Origin: Flavobacteriia bacterium
Lineage (GTDB): Bacteria > Bacteroidota > Bacteroidia > Flavobacteriales > Flavobacteriaceae
Assembly (NCBI GenBank): GCA_004293165.1
Contig: RDYL01000002.1
Span: forward strand, 186,001 to 250,000
Length of the DNA: 64,000 nucleotides
Reading direction: 5' to 3'
The notes beneath the pieces are model-generated. The model was not told where the DNA came from. It made no database searches and was given only the letters and a program-made list of their open reading frames with translations. The translations under genes and the position numbers were made by a program. Of this stretch, positions 53,071 through 62,214 are shown one piece after another. Position 1 is the stretch's first letter, and each line of letters opens with the position of its first letter.

Positions 53071-54003
53071 TTGAAAATATACAATTCACTTACATCTTTT
53101 ATCAGTTCAAGAAAAACAATTGTAACAATTGGTACTTTTGACGGAGTTCATCTAGGACATAAATCTATACTAGATAAATTGACTCAAGCAACAAATAAAG
53201 GAGCATATGAAACAGTTGTCCTTACCTTTTTTCCTCACCCAAGAATGGTACTACAACAAGACGTTGCTATTAAATTATTAAACACCATTGATGAAAAAGC
53301 AACACTACTTGAAAATTACGGAATTGACGCCTTAATTATTCATCCATTTGATACCGCTTTTTCTAATTTATCTGCTGAAGAATTTGTAAAAAACATTTTA
53401 GTAGACCAATTAAACATCCATAAAATTATTGTTGGTTATGATCATCGTTTTGGAAAAAACAGAACCGCTGATATTAATGATTTGATTTCATTTGGCGAAA
53501 AATATGATTTTGAAGTAGCACAAATTGGTGCTGAAGAAATTGATGAAATTGCAATTAGTTCCACTAAAATTAGAAAAGCTTTATTAGAAGGCGATGTTAA
53601 ATTAGCCAATCAATATTTAGGCTATTCCTATTTTATTTCGGGAAAAGTGATTGAAGGTAAAAAAATAGGAAGAACTATAGGTTTTCCTACAGCGAATATC
53701 GAGATAAATAAAAACTACAAATTACTGCCTAAAAATGGCGTTTATGTTGTTTCTAGTGCTATAAATAATATTGTTTATTTTGGGATGATGAACATTGGAA
53801 ACAACCCAACTATTGGTGATAACGAACAAACCATTGAAGTTCATTTTTTTGAACTAAATCAGGATATTTATGGAGAAAATATACAAATCTCTATACTGAA
53901 ACACATTCGAGAAGAACAAAAATTCAGCAACATTGATGAATTAAAAATCCAACTTGAACACGACAAAGCTTTTTCTCAAAACTATCTTAAGAATTTGATT
54001 TAG
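53071..54003 (+). CDS. ribF: Bifunctional riboflavin kinase/FAD synthetase
   Basis: 310 residues from a TTG at 53071; no ATG is available between the upstream terminator and the first motif. N-terminal nucleotidyltransferase: IGTFDGVHLGHKSIL, VLTFFPHPRMVL, VGYDHRFGKNRTA, ISSTKIRKALLEGDV. C-terminal riboflavin kinase: SGKVIEGKKIGRTIGFPTANIE, NGVYVV, MNIGNNPTIG, EVHFF. It makes FMN and FAD from riboflavin. Confidence 0.95.
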   Translation: MKIYNSLTSFISSRKTIVTIGTFDGVHLGHKSILDKLTQATNKGAYETVVLTFFPHPRMVLQQDVAIKLLNTIDEKATLLENYGIDALIIHPFDTAFSNLSAEEFVKNILVDQLNIHKIIVGYDHRFGKNRTADINDLISFGEKYDFEVAQIGAEEIDEIAISSTKIRKALLEGDVKLANQYLGYSYFISGKVIEGKKIGRTIGFPTANIEINKNYKLLPKNGVYVVSSAINNIVYFGMMNIGNNPTIGDNEQTIEVHFFELNQDIYGENIQISILKHIREEQKFSNIDELKIQLEHDKAFSQNYLKNLI

Positions 54004-54014
54004 CTATTTTACTA

Positions 54015-54050
54015 AAAAATTCCCGATGTAGATGAACATCGGGAATTTTT
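54015..54050. terminator. Bidirectional terminator between ribF and the M20 dipeptidase
   Basis: AAAAATTCCCGATGT (54015-54029) pairs with ACATCGGGAATTTTT (54036-54050) around a 6-nt loop. Confidence 0.93.
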
Positions 54051-54052
54051 TT

Positions 54053-55441
54053 TTATTTTGTCATTTCAGTGAAATACTTGTAGAATAATGGAATGGTTTC
54101 GATTCCTTTTAGGTAATTGAAAACTCCAAAATGTTCGTTGGGTGAGTGAATTGCATCACTGTCTAATCCAAATCCCATTAAAATCGTTTTAGACTTTAAT
54201 TCTTTTTCAAATAAAGCAACAATAGGAATACTACCCCCAGAACGAACTGGAATAGCAGGAACTCCAAAAGTCTCTGTATAAGCTTTATTTGCCGCTCTAT
54301 ATCCAACGCTGTCAATTGGTGTAACATAGCCTTGTCCTCCATGATGAGGCGTTACTTTTACTTTAACCGATTTTGGCGCGATACTTTCAAAATGATTTTT
54401 GAATAACAGAGTAATTTCTTCCCAATCTTGGTTTGGCACTAAACGCATTGATATTTTAGCAAATGCTTTACTTGCTATAACTGTTTTAGCTCCTTCACCA
54501 GTATATCCACCCCAAATTCCGTTTACATCTAAAGTAGGACGAATAGAATTTCTTTCATTCGTTACATATCCTGCTTCTCCATAAACTTCGTCAATAGCTA
54601 AAGCATTTTTATATTTTTCTAATGAAAAAGGGGCTTTTGCCATTTCAGCTCTTTCAGCAGCCGATAATTCTTCTACTTTGTCATAAAAACCAGGAATAGT
54701 AATGTGATTATTTTCATCGTGTAACGAAGCTATCATTTTGGTCAACACATTGATTGGATTTGCAACTGCGCCACCATATAAACCAGAGTGTAAATCTCTA
54801 TTAGGTCCTGTAAATTCTACCTCAACATAACTCAAACCTCTCAAACCTGTTGTAATAGAAGGCTGTTGATTTGAAATCATTCCAGTATCCGAAATTAAGA
54901 TTACATCGTTAGCCAATTTTTCTTGATTTCTTTCTACAAACCAACCCAAGCTTTTTGAACCTACTTCTTCCTCACCTTCAATCATAAATTTTACATTACA
55001 TGGCAAGCAATTATTTTGAATCATGTATTCAAAAGCTTTCACATGCATATACATTTGACCTTTATCGTCACATGCACCACGAGCAAAAATAGCGCCTTCT
55101 GGATGAATTTCTGTAGTCTTAATAACAGGCTCAAAGGGTGGCGATGTCCATAATTCCATTGGATCTGGTGGTTGCACATCGTAATGACCATACACTAAAA
55201 CTGTTGGCAAATTCTTATCGATTATTTTTTCTCCGTAAACTATCGGATAACCTGGTGTTTCGCAAAGTTCTACAAAATCACATCCTGCTTTTACTAAACT
55301 TTCTTTTACAGCCTCGGCAGTTACTACCACATCATGAGCATAAGCACTATCCGCACTTACAGAAGGAATCTTTAAAAGCTCAATTAATTCATTTAAGAAA
55401 CGCTCTTTATTTTCTTGAACGTATTGTTTTATATTGTCCAT
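54053..55441 (-). CDS. M20 family dipeptidase
   Basis: 462 residues. Zinc-site motifs: LVYGHYDVQPPDPMELW, GACDDKGQMYMHVKA, FMIEGEEEVGSKSL, LISDTGM, and the C-terminal RSGGSIPIVALFE and GFGLDSDAIHSPNE. The dimerisation domain lies at about 190-320. It resembles carnosinase/CNDP-like dipeptidases of M20A that hydrolyse dipeptides in the cytoplasm. No signal peptide. Single gene with its own promoter. Confidence 0.94.
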   Translation of the reverse strand: MDNIKQYVQENKERFLNELIELLKIPSVSADSAYAHDVVVTAEAVKESLVKAGCDFVELCETPGYPIVYGEKIIDKNLPTVLVYGHYDVQPPDPMELWTSPPFEPVIKTTEIHPEGAIFARGACDDKGQMYMHVKAFEYMIQNNCLPCNVKFMIEGEEEVGSKSLGWFVERNQEKLANDVILISDTGMISNQQPSITTGLRGLSYVEVEFTGPNRDLHSGLYGGAVANPINVLTKMIASLHDENNHITIPGFYDKVEELSAAERAEMAKAPFSLEKYKNALAIDEVYGEAGYVTNERNSIRPTLDVNGIWGGYTGEGAKTVIASKAFAKISMRLVPNQDWEEITLLFKNHFESIAPKSVKVKVTPHHGGQGYVTPIDSVGYRAANKAYTETFGVPAIPVRSGGSIPIVALFEKELKSKTILMGFGLDSDAIHSPNEHFGVFNYLKGIETIPLFYKYFTEMTK

Positions 55442-55461
55442 TTTTTTGAATTGATAAAGTT

Positions 55462-55469
55462 CAAAAATA
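55462..55469 (-). promoter_or_regulatory. Predicted -7 element of the M20 dipeptidase gene
   Basis: CAAAAATA on the plus strand is TATTTTTG on the minus strand, 20 nt before the ATG. Confidence 0.55.
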
Positions 55470-55526
55470 CGAAAAAATAAATAACAAAACTCAATGTAAT
55501 AATCTATAAAGTAGCGGTAAATTACT

Positions 55527-55534
55527 TATTTTTG
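55527..55534 (+). promoter_or_regulatory. Predicted -7 element of recX
   Basis: TATTTTTG matches TAnnTTTG, 14 nt before the ATG at 55549. Confidence 0.55.
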
Positions 55535-55548
55535 AAAAAATACAGTAT

Positions 55549-56040
55549 ATGAAAAGAGATTTTACACCAATAAATATAAATGAAATTCGAGCTAAGATGG
55601 AATATTACTGCGCTTACCAAGAGCGATGTTACAAAGAAGTAGAAGAAAAACTGTATTCGTTTAGTCGTAATCAATCGGAAAAAGATGAAATTTTAACCTA
55701 TCTTATCGAAAATAATTTCATCAATGAAGAACGATTTGCCCAGAGTTTTGTTCGCGGCAAACACAATTATAAATTTTGGGGTAAAAACCGCATTGTAAAC
55801 GAATTAAAATTTCGAAACATCTCTTCTCGAAATATTCAAACTGCTTTAAAAGAGATTCCTGAGACTGTTTATATAGAAAATTTCCACAAATTAGCGGAGA
55901 AAAATTGGGAAAGTATTACCGCGCCAAAAGGCCCAAAAAAGAATAAAAAATTTGTCGATTTCTTACTTCGTAAAGGCTACGAAACGAATTTGATTTATGA
56001 GAAGTTGAATGAATTAGACAATGAGACAATGTGCCAATGA
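55549..56040 (+). CDS. recX: Regulatory protein RecX
   Basis: 163 residues of helical repeats: KMEYYCAYQERCYKEVEEKL, ILTYLIENNFINEERFAQSFVRGKHNYKFWGKNRIVNEL, KKFVDFLLRKGYETNLIYEKL. The NFINEERFAQSFV..K....WGK.RI pattern is the RecX signature. It binds and inhibits RecA filaments. The last residues (DNETMCQ) are encoded by an intergenic repeat that runs over the stop, so the native C-terminus has probably been altered. Confidence 0.92.
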   Translation: MKRDFTPININEIRAKMEYYCAYQERCYKEVEEKLYSFSRNQSEKDEILTYLIENNFINEERFAQSFVRGKHNYKFWGKNRIVNELKFRNISSRNIQTALKEIPETVYIENFHKLAEKNWESITAPKGPKKNKKFVDFLLRKGYETNLIYEKLNELDNETMCQ

Positions 56041-56092
56041 GGCAATGTGTCGAATAATTGACTCATTGGCATATCATCAAATTGACACATTA
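56018..56092. repeat. Interspersed repeat covering the recX 3' end
   Basis: Variants of GACAATG/GCCAATG/GGCAATG are reiterated, then inverted: AATGTGTC (56044-56051) pairs with GACACATT (56084-56091), and GCCAATGAG pairs with CTCATTGGC. It spans the recX stop and ends just before the thiL promoter. A related AATTAGACAAT pair lies between accB and accC. Confidence 0.6.
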
Positions 56093-56096
56093 ACCC

Positions 56097-56104
56097 TATC
56101 TTTG
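56097..56104 (+). promoter_or_regulatory. Predicted -7 element of thiL
   Basis: TATCTTTG matches TAnnTTTG, 15 nt before the ATG at 56120. Confidence 0.6.
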
Positions 56105-56119
56105 CAAAAAAAATAATCC

Positions 56120-57166
56120 ATGTTAGAAAATAAAGACCAATCAAGAACCAGTTTGTCGCAATTAGGTGAATTTGGCTTAATTGAACATTTAACTAAAAAC
56201 TTTGCCATTACACACGAGTCAACACTTACAAGCATTGGAGACGATGCAGCTGTATTAGATTTTGGCGATAAAAAAGCGGTAATTTCTACTGATTTATTAG
56301 TAGAAGGTGTTCATTTTGATTTGGCGTATATGCCTTTAAAACACTTAGGATACAAAGCCGTTGTAGCCAATGTTTCTGATATTTGCGCCATGAATGCGAC
56401 TCCAAAACAGATTACGGTTTCGATAGCAGTATCGAATCGTTTTCCATTGGAAGCTTTGGAAGAATTATTTGAAGGTATTGCATTGGCCTCAAAAATATAC
56501 AATGTGGATGTAATTGGTGGTGATACGACTTCTTCTCAAAAAGGATTAATTATTAGTATTACAGCTATTGGTGAAGCTAATTTAGAAGATATTGTATATC
56601 GAAATGGCGCAAAAGTAACCGACTTATTAGTCGTTTCTGGCGATATTGGTGCGGCTTACATGGGATTACAAGTTTTAGAACGCGAAAAACAAGTATTCCA
56701 AGTAAATCCAAATAATCAACCTGATTTAGAAGCATATACCTATTTAATCGAGCGTCAGTTAAAACCAGAAGCACGTAACGATGTTAAAGAATTATTAGAA
56801 AAATTAGAAATTAAACCAACTGCTATGATTGATATTTCGGATGGTTTATCGTCTGAAATTTTACATTTATGCAAACAAAGTAATGTTGGATGTAATTTAT
56901 ACGAAGAAAAAATTCCTGTGGATCCGCAGTTGATTAATGTGTGTGAAGAATTCAATTTAGACATTACCACAATTGCCTTAAGCGGTGGCGAAGATTACGA
57001 ATTGTTATTCACCATTGCCATGGAAGATTTTGACAAAATTAAAGGGAATCCAAATTTCACCATCATCGGACATATGGTTGAGGCTCAAGAAGGGAATCAT
57101 TTAATTACCAGAGCGAATACGAAGATTGAATTGAAAGCTAGAGGGTGGAATGCTTTGAGTGAGTAA
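56120..57166 (+). CDS. thiL: Thiamine-monophosphate kinase
   Basis: 348 residues. GDDAAVLDFGDKKAVISTDLLVEGVHFDL, NVSDICAMNATPKQI, GGDTTSS, VSGDIGAAYMGL, MIDISDGLSSEILHL and LSGGEDYELLFT are the ThiL/PurM-type ATP and metal sites. It makes thiamine diphosphate from the monophosphate. No other thi gene is nearby. The 189 bp after it hold only degenerate repeat sequence. Confidence 0.96.
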   Translation: MLENKDQSRTSLSQLGEFGLIEHLTKNFAITHESTLTSIGDDAAVLDFGDKKAVISTDLLVEGVHFDLAYMPLKHLGYKAVVANVSDICAMNATPKQITVSIAVSNRFPLEALEELFEGIALASKIYNVDVIGGDTTSSQKGLIISITAIGEANLEDIVYRNGAKVTDLLVVSGDIGAAYMGLQVLEREKQVFQVNPNNQPDLEAYTYLIERQLKPEARNDVKELLEKLEIKPTAMIDISDGLSSEILHLCKQSNVGCNLYEEKIPVDPQLINVCEEFNLDITTIALSGGEDYELLFTIAMEDFDKIKGNPNFTIIGHMVEAQEGNHLITRANTKIELKARGWNALSE

Positions 57167-57204
57167 TTTTCAATAAAAAAATAGAAACGAAATAACTAAA
57201 ACGT

Positions 57205-57290
57205 CAATTCGAGTGATTTTATGAAGGAAAAATGCTAATTTTTGCTTTGTAAAATTGTATTGAGAACTAATGAGGTGATTTTTGGCTCGT
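57205..57290. repeat. Degenerate interspersed repeat after thiL
   Basis: The stretch with ACGTCAATTCGAGTGATTTT, ATGAAGG and GTATTGAGAAC resembles the TCGAGTGATTTTATGAAGG..TATCGAGAAC units of flavobacterial intergenic regions (from memory). No coding potential is seen. Confidence 0.35.
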
Positions 57291-57355
57291 CCTAAAACAG
57301 ATATTTACAAGTAATTTTTATTGATTTTCTACAATACAGTTCGGCAAATAAGCAA

Positions 57356-57628
57356 CTAAAATAAGTCGCTGTGAGTTCCAGTATTTGTAAGGATTAGTCT
57401 TAGTTTGTTGTCATCTTGCAACCAAACTAACAACCAATCAGGTTTTATATGGCATTCCCATAATCCGTCATAATTTCCAGATAATTTGTGGGGTTTATAT
57501 TTTGCTGGTAACTTTCCAGTTTCTTTTAATAGTGTAATTACTGTTTGTAATTTTTCAATATCATAACCACGCTTTACACAAAGTTTGTAGTCTTTTTTGA
57601 ACTTATTAGTAAATGAAATAGAATACAC
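57356..57628 (-). CDS. Type II toxin, YafQ/RelE family mRNA interferase
   Basis: 90 residues from a GTG at 57628. Strands and helices of the RelE fold: FTNKFKKDYKLCVKRGYDIEKL, ..LPAKYKPHKLSGNYDGLWECHIKPDWLLVW and the C-terminal LRLILTNTGTHSDLF. HKLSG, HI.PDWLL and the TGTHSDLF end are YafQ hallmarks; the last His is the catalytic residue in YafQ. It would cleave mRNA on the ribosome. Its GTG overlaps the antitoxin stop by one base. Confidence 0.92.
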   Translation of the reverse strand: MYSISFTNKFKKDYKLCVKRGYDIEKLQTVITLLKETGKLPAKYKPHKLSGNYDGLWECHIKPDWLLVWLQDDNKLRLILTNTGTHSDLF

Positions 57629-57834
57629 TATGCGCTTAATTTCTTAAACAAATCATCTACACTTTTTACTTCGGTTACACCAATTCCCTTTTTGGCGTCT
57701 TGAATAGCTTTTTCAGTTGCAGCATTATAACGAGGTTCATAGGTTTCAACCTTTATGTATGGTAAACTTTTAAGATACTCAAGCAGTGCTTTAGTCTCTT
57801 TTTTACGTTGGTCAAATTTTATAATTACTTCCAT
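57628..57834 (-). CDS. Antitoxin of the YafQ-type toxin (DUF2683-like)
   Basis: 68 residues from the ATG at 57834 (MEVIIKFDQRKKETKALLEYL); an in-frame ATG at 57864 lies at the promoter and is less likely. After a short beta-strand and helix comes a linker with YEPRYNAATEKAIQDAKKG and a C-terminal helix SVDDLFKKLSA, the part that wraps toxins of this type. DUF2683-like antitoxins are commonly paired with YafQ/RelE toxins in Bacteroidota. Stop overlaps the toxin start by 1 nt. Confidence 0.85.
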   Translation of the reverse strand: MEVIIKFDQRKKETKALLEYLKSLPYIKVETYEPRYNAATEKAIQDAKKGIGVTEVKSVDDLFKKLSA

Positions 57835-57853
57835 AATAGTAGTCTTTAACAAA

Positions 57854-57861
57854 CAAATATA
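57854..57861 (-). promoter_or_regulatory. Predicted -7 element of the toxin-antitoxin operon
   Basis: CAAATATA on the plus strand is TATATTTG on the minus strand, 19 nt before the antitoxin ATG at 57834. Confidence 0.55.
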
Positions 57862-57941
57862 CAAAATTTATTCCAAAATAATACCCCTAAAAATGTTTAA
57901 CTTTTGGAGGCATATTCAAATGACAACTGTGAATTTCTTTT

Positions 57942-58249
57942 TTAGAACTTAGGATTGCTTTTATCAAAAGGTAAGCTTTTATCATTTTCATAAAGCAGTA
58001 TAGCCCCTGAATAGCGATCAAATGCCACTCTTTTAATTTTAGTTCCTGTAGTTGTTTCCCAATAATTTCCATAATCTGCGACTACTTCATGATACAGCAA
58101 ACTGTCTTCTTCTGACAAACTCATTTCTATTTCAGATGGAGGTGTATCATATTCTTGAATGGTAATTGTACCGCCTCTTACCTGTTTTATGTTTTGTTTG
58201 TTTTGGCAGGAAAGTAAAATCAGCATTAAGAAAAAAAAATAAATTTCAT
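57942..58249 (-). pseudogene. Small lipoprotein gene with a possible frameshift in a 9-base A/T run
   Basis: As read, the frame is open from an ATG at 58226 and gives 94 residues that begin inside the lipobox (MLILLSCQNKQN). An ATG at 58249 opens MKFIFFF, which would continue into LMLILLSC to make a textbook lipoprotein signal peptide, but the two are one base out of phase. The mismatch falls in the run of nine A on the plus strand (58231-58239); ten would join them. The mature part (ITIQEYDTPPSEIEMSLSEED.., WETTTGTKIKRVAFDRYSGAILLYEND) is a small unknown domain. Either a slippage-switchable gene, an inactivated one, or a sequencing error. The start at 58226 would also yield a poor but usable lipobox. 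Confidence 0.6.
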
Positions 58250-58321
58250 TTGGAACTATTTATTCTTAAGTGTGTATAATTTATTCATATTACTAGCTTT
58301 TAATTACTGATTTTTCAATTA

Positions 58322-58358
58322 AAAACTAATGCCTCGAGAGATTTGAGGCATTAGTTTT
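58322..58358. terminator. Terminator after the M4 metalloprotease gene
   Basis: AAAACTAATGCCTC (58322-58335) pairs with GAGGCATTAGTTTT (58345-58358) around a 9-nt loop. Confidence 0.92.
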
Positions 58359-58367
58359 AATATAAAT

Positions 58368-61300
58368 TTACTGTTTCACAATCCTAACCGACTTACTCGT
58401 TTTCTCCCCGTTAAAATTTAGGATGTACAAGCCACTTTGTAGTTCGGTTAAATCTAATTCTTCTTGCTCTAAAACGGCATTAAAACTGCCTTCTTTTACT
58501 TTTTGCCCTAAAGCATTGTAGATTTCATAAGAACTTACATACTCTTTTGAAGTTATGAAAATTTTTGAAGAGGTTGGGTTTGGATAAACAATTATACCCT
58601 CATTTAATTCAAAATCACCACTGCTTAAAGTTGTAGAATTATAATTCGCACTCCAGCCATTACTTCTCAATGCTTCATCCGACAAGAATAAAACATACAT
58701 ACTAGAACTAGTTGATGTTACTGAGGATGGTAATGTTGTACCTGTGAATTGCCCTAATACTGGCGCTGAACTATTAGCTCCATCAAAAACAATTACACCA
58801 TCATAATTTAATTCTGTGTCAAAAGAAGTAAAAGATAATGTAATAGTATTTGCAGTTGTTGGTTGTATTAACCAAGCACATTGTGAATTATTTGCATATT
58901 TATCAGTACCACTTCCATCAGAAAAAGTACCACTTGGAGCAGTTAAAGTTGTAACAGATGAATTGCAATAAGAATTTTGAGTAGAAGTATAATAAGCAGA
59001 CCAACCTTGAAAAGTATCTGAAATATCAGAAGTAAATTTAATAAACATACTACCACCTGAAGAAGAAATTGCTTGTGGAATATTATTGCCTGTAAATTTA
59101 CCAATCAGTGTTGCACTTGCAGAGGCACCATCATAAACTTCAACCACATCATAAATAGAATTACCATCTGTAGAAGCTTGTTCTAAATCAAATTCTGTAA
59201 AATTTAATGTTATACTCGTTGCATTTGGCGGCTGAATTAACCAATTACAATTACTATTATTACAGTAATTATTTGTTCCACTACCATCTGAAATAACACC
59301 GTAATCTGATGTATTCAAAGTTGTTGTTCCTGTACAAAATGAAGAACCTGTTGATGTATAGTTTGCACTAAAACCTTGTAATGATGTTGAAAAATCTGAA
59401 ATAAAAGCAACTACCATAACACCAGTTGAAGAAGATACTGAGGCAGGTAACGAAGTGCCTGAATAAGCCGCAATTGGAGTTGTAGCTGTTAAACTATCAT
59501 AAATTACCACGCCGTCATAATTTAATTCTGTATTAAATGAAGAAAAGTTCAAAGTTACACTTGTTGCACAGGGTGGTGCTATATACCAATAACACTTTTG
59601 ATTATTTGTATAATTATTGGAACCTGAACCATCACTAAAAGACCCTGCTGGTGTTGTTAACATTGTTAGTCCACCACAAGCTGGAGTTGACATAACCGAA
59701 GTGTAGTTTGCTGACCAACCCCCAAAAGTATCTGTAGCATCAGATGTAAACTTTACGCACATTGCTCCTACACCTGCTGTAGTAGAAATTGTTGGAGGTA
59801 ATGTATTGCCCCACCAAGTAGCCAAAACAGGATAAGTATCATCTGGACCGTCATAAACAGTAACTATATCATAGGTAGCCTCTGTATCAAAAGCTGTAAA
59901 ATTTAATGAAATTTGTGTTGCACCCGCAGGTGCAATTACCCATTTACAACTTGAATTATTTCCATAATTTGCAGAACCACTACCATCTGTAAAAGTTCCG
60001 CTTGATGCAGTTAATGAAGTAGTTCCAGAACAAAAACTATTTGGGTCATTTCCTATACCGACAGCATACCAAGCGTTTCTAACTGCAGTATATTCTGGCG
60101 AAGGATTACCATATAATTCTTGTGCGGCTAATAATGAACCATAATAGGAATCCATATATGTTGAATTAGGACTTGGCAAATAAGTAGTTAAGTTTTTATA
60201 CGCGATTTGTCGTGCTTTATTAATTCCAATAGAAGTTACTGAATATGTATTATTTAAATCATTAGTTCCAGTGATTGTTGATGTAGAAGTGTTTTGAGCA
60301 AGTAAATAAAACCAATAGTTTTGAACACCACTATTATAATGAACCCCACCATAATCAAAGTTAATGTCAGTTGGATTTTTCCAATATTGCCCACTATTGT
60401 ATGTATCTGGATGTTGCTTTAAACTTGGCTCCTCCATTGACCTTAAAAAATTTCCACTTGGCAATTTTACATCTTCACCAATTGTCCAATTTGCTGTTAA
60501 TGGTTTTGTGTAAAACTCGATACAAGTGCCAAATATGTCAGAAAATGATTCATCCAATGCTCCTGATTCACCTTGATAAACCATCGGAGAAAATGATGAA
60601 TTTCTTTTTTCTACAACCATATGAGTAAATTCATGCCCCTCAACATCAAGGCCAACAACTGGATTCATTGAATTACCATCACCCATTCCATACATCATAA
60701 AATTATAGGGAGAAGGCCTAGCACCAGCATTATTTGGGCTTCTATTATTTTGTAATTGATAATCAGGAGGATTTATATAATTTTTTATTACACTACCATT
60801 ACCATCATAACTATTACGATTGAATACATTTAAATAAAAATCATACGTTTTTTGCATACCCCAATGAACATCAAGAGCTGGATTATTATTGTTTACAACA
60901 TAGCTACCACTATTTCCGCTGGTAGTCCAATTTCCGCTATTAGAACCAATAACAAAGCCACCACCTAAATCATCACCACCTACAGGGTCATAATCCCAAA
61001 TTTCAACTGTATATGGCTGTGAAACTAAGGGGATATATAAATTAAAAGTTACCGTTGGAAATGTATTATTAATATAAGAGTCTCGACCATTATATACTAT
61101 TTCGTTAGAAGCATTTTTAACTTTGATATATAAATCTGGACTTGTATCACCAATAGCCGAATACCACCAATTTTGGGAAATATTAGATATAGTGAATTTT
61201 GTTAAAGCTGGATAAGTTGTCCAGGTAGTAGAATTATTTATATAATCTATTGAATTTGGATATCCACTAGTAGTATAGTCACTGGCATTTGTTGCGTCAA

Positions 61301-62204
61301 AAGTTTGAATATTACGTGTATTATCTCTTAATCTATATCCGCCATTGTAACTATCAGTAATTATGGATTGAGTGCCACTATACATAGTATTTGCAGTTGC
61401 TGGTGTATCTGCTAATACTGCATTTTCAGAATTACTTACATCATACTTGAAAGGCATAAAAGGTTTTTTCTCAATTACCTTTTCACTATCAGTACTCATA
61501 CAATTAGTAACTAAACTAATTGTATTTAAAATAGTACCATTATTAGCATCAATGTAAACATTAGCCATAACAAATGGATTGGCTGAATCTATTCTAACTC
61601 TATGAACAAATTTAAAGTCAAAACTTACGCCATTTGGTATTTTAGCTATTATAGTTTCTACAGGATATGTATTTATTAAATCGGTAACTTTTAGATGCTC
61701 TTTTGCATTGATAACGGCATTTTCAATCGAAACAATTGGGTTAACGTCTGTTTTTTCAAATTGAGCTATTTGACCGTTAGAAGCATAAACGATACCATTT
61801 TTAGCATGTAACATTAATATTGCCCCTTCAATTGATACATTTTTGTAGTATTGCTGATAATAATTATGAGTTAAATTTAATTCATCTGTTTTTGAAGATA
61901 ATAATACAAAAGAATGATTGTCATCTAAATTGAACCAAGAGTTAAAATCTTTAGATAGTTGTTCTGTTGTTTTATTTTCTTTTGATAAATCAACATAAAA
62001 AGAGCCATTATGGTTTTCTATTTTTAGCTTTGATTTTTTTATTGTGTCATTTGTTTTAGGAGCTAAAACATTTTGACTTGTAGTGCCTTTCTTTATTTGA
62101 AAAGGATTTACAATTGTTGGAGGGGTAATATTTTTTTGAGAAAACATGCCAATGCTTAACAAAAGCATTAAAAGATTAAGCAAAAGAGTAATTTTGTTTT
62201 TCAT
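58368..62204 (-). CDS. Secreted M4 (thermolysin-type) metalloprotease with four CUB-like domains and T9SS sorting domain
   Basis: 1278 residues. Signal peptide (about 1-22, GMFSQK), FTP/PepSY propeptide (about 45-215), a P-domain-like insertion (about 280-420), M4 catalytic domain (about 425-720) with VEGHEFTHMVVE (zinc, about residue 523) and GALDESFSDIFG (third ligand Glu), then four CUB-like domains of 110-120 residues starting near 725, 842, 958 and 1081 (each C...L....G.F.DGSG...Y.NN..C.W.I.P). The type-A sorting domain starts near 1200 (GIIVYPNPTSSKIFI, YEIYNALGQKV, SGLYILNFNG). Exported by T9SS to degrade external protein. Last of three genes, 10 nt after the membrane gene. Confidence 0.94.
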   Translation of the reverse strand: MKNKITLLLNLLMLLLSIGMFSQKNITPPTIVNPFQIKKGTTSQNVLAPKTNDTIKKSKLKIENHNGSFYVDLSKENKTTEQLSKDFNSWFNLDDNHSFVLLSSKTDELNLTHNYYQQYYKNVSIEGAILMLHAKNGIVYASNGQIAQFEKTDVNPIVSIENAVINAKEHLKVTDLINTYPVETIIAKIPNGVSFDFKFVHRVRIDSANPFVMANVYIDANNGTILNTISLVTNCMSTDSEKVIEKKPFMPFKYDVSNSENAVLADTPATANTMYSGTQSIITDSYNGGYRLRDNTRNIQTFDATNASDYTTSGYPNSIDYINNSTTWTTYPALTKFTISNISQNWWYSAIGDTSPDLYIKVKNASNEIVYNGRDSYINNTFPTVTFNLYIPLVSQPYTVEIWDYDPVGGDDLGGGFVIGSNSGNWTTSGNSGSYVVNNNNPALDVHWGMQKTYDFYLNVFNRNSYDGNGSVIKNYINPPDYQLQNNRSPNNAGARPSPYNFMMYGMGDGNSMNPVVGLDVEGHEFTHMVVEKRNSSFSPMVYQGESGALDESFSDIFGTCIEFYTKPLTANWTIGEDVKLPSGNFLRSMEEPSLKQHPDTYNSGQYWKNPTDINFDYGGVHYNSGVQNYWFYLLAQNTSTSTITGTNDLNNTYSVTSIGINKARQIAYKNLTTYLPSPNSTYMDSYYGSLLAAQELYGNPSPEYTAVRNAWYAVGIGNDPNSFCSGTTSLTASSGTFTDGSGSANYGNNSSCKWVIAPAGATQISLNFTAFDTEATYDIVTVYDGPDDTYPVLATWWGNTLPPTISTTAGVGAMCVKFTSDATDTFGGWSANYTSVMSTPACGGLTMLTTPAGSFSDGSGSNNYTNNQKCYWYIAPPCATSVTLNFSSFNTELNYDGVVIYDSLTATTPIAAYSGTSLPASVSSSTGVMVVAFISDFSTSLQGFSANYTSTGSSFCTGTTTLNTSDYGVISDGSGTNNYCNNSNCNWLIQPPNATSITLNFTEFDLEQASTDGNSIYDVVEVYDGASASATLIGKFTGNNIPQAISSSGGSMFIKFTSDISDTFQGWSAYYTSTQNSYCNSSVTTLTAPSGTFSDGSGTDKYANNSQCAWLIQPTTANTITLSFTSFDTELNYDGVIVFDGANSSAPVLGQFTGTTLPSSVTSTSSSMYVLFLSDEALRSNGWSANYNSTTLSSGDFELNEGIIVYPNPTSSKIFITSKEYVSSYEIYNALGQKVKEGSFNAVLEQEELDLTELQSGLYILNFNGEKTSKSVRIVKQ

Positions 62205-62214
62205 GATTGTTTAT

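Noticed and set aside
60371-60628. 85-residue plus-strand frame inside the M4 protease gene
   Set aside because: Antisense to the catalytic domain, with no supporting features.
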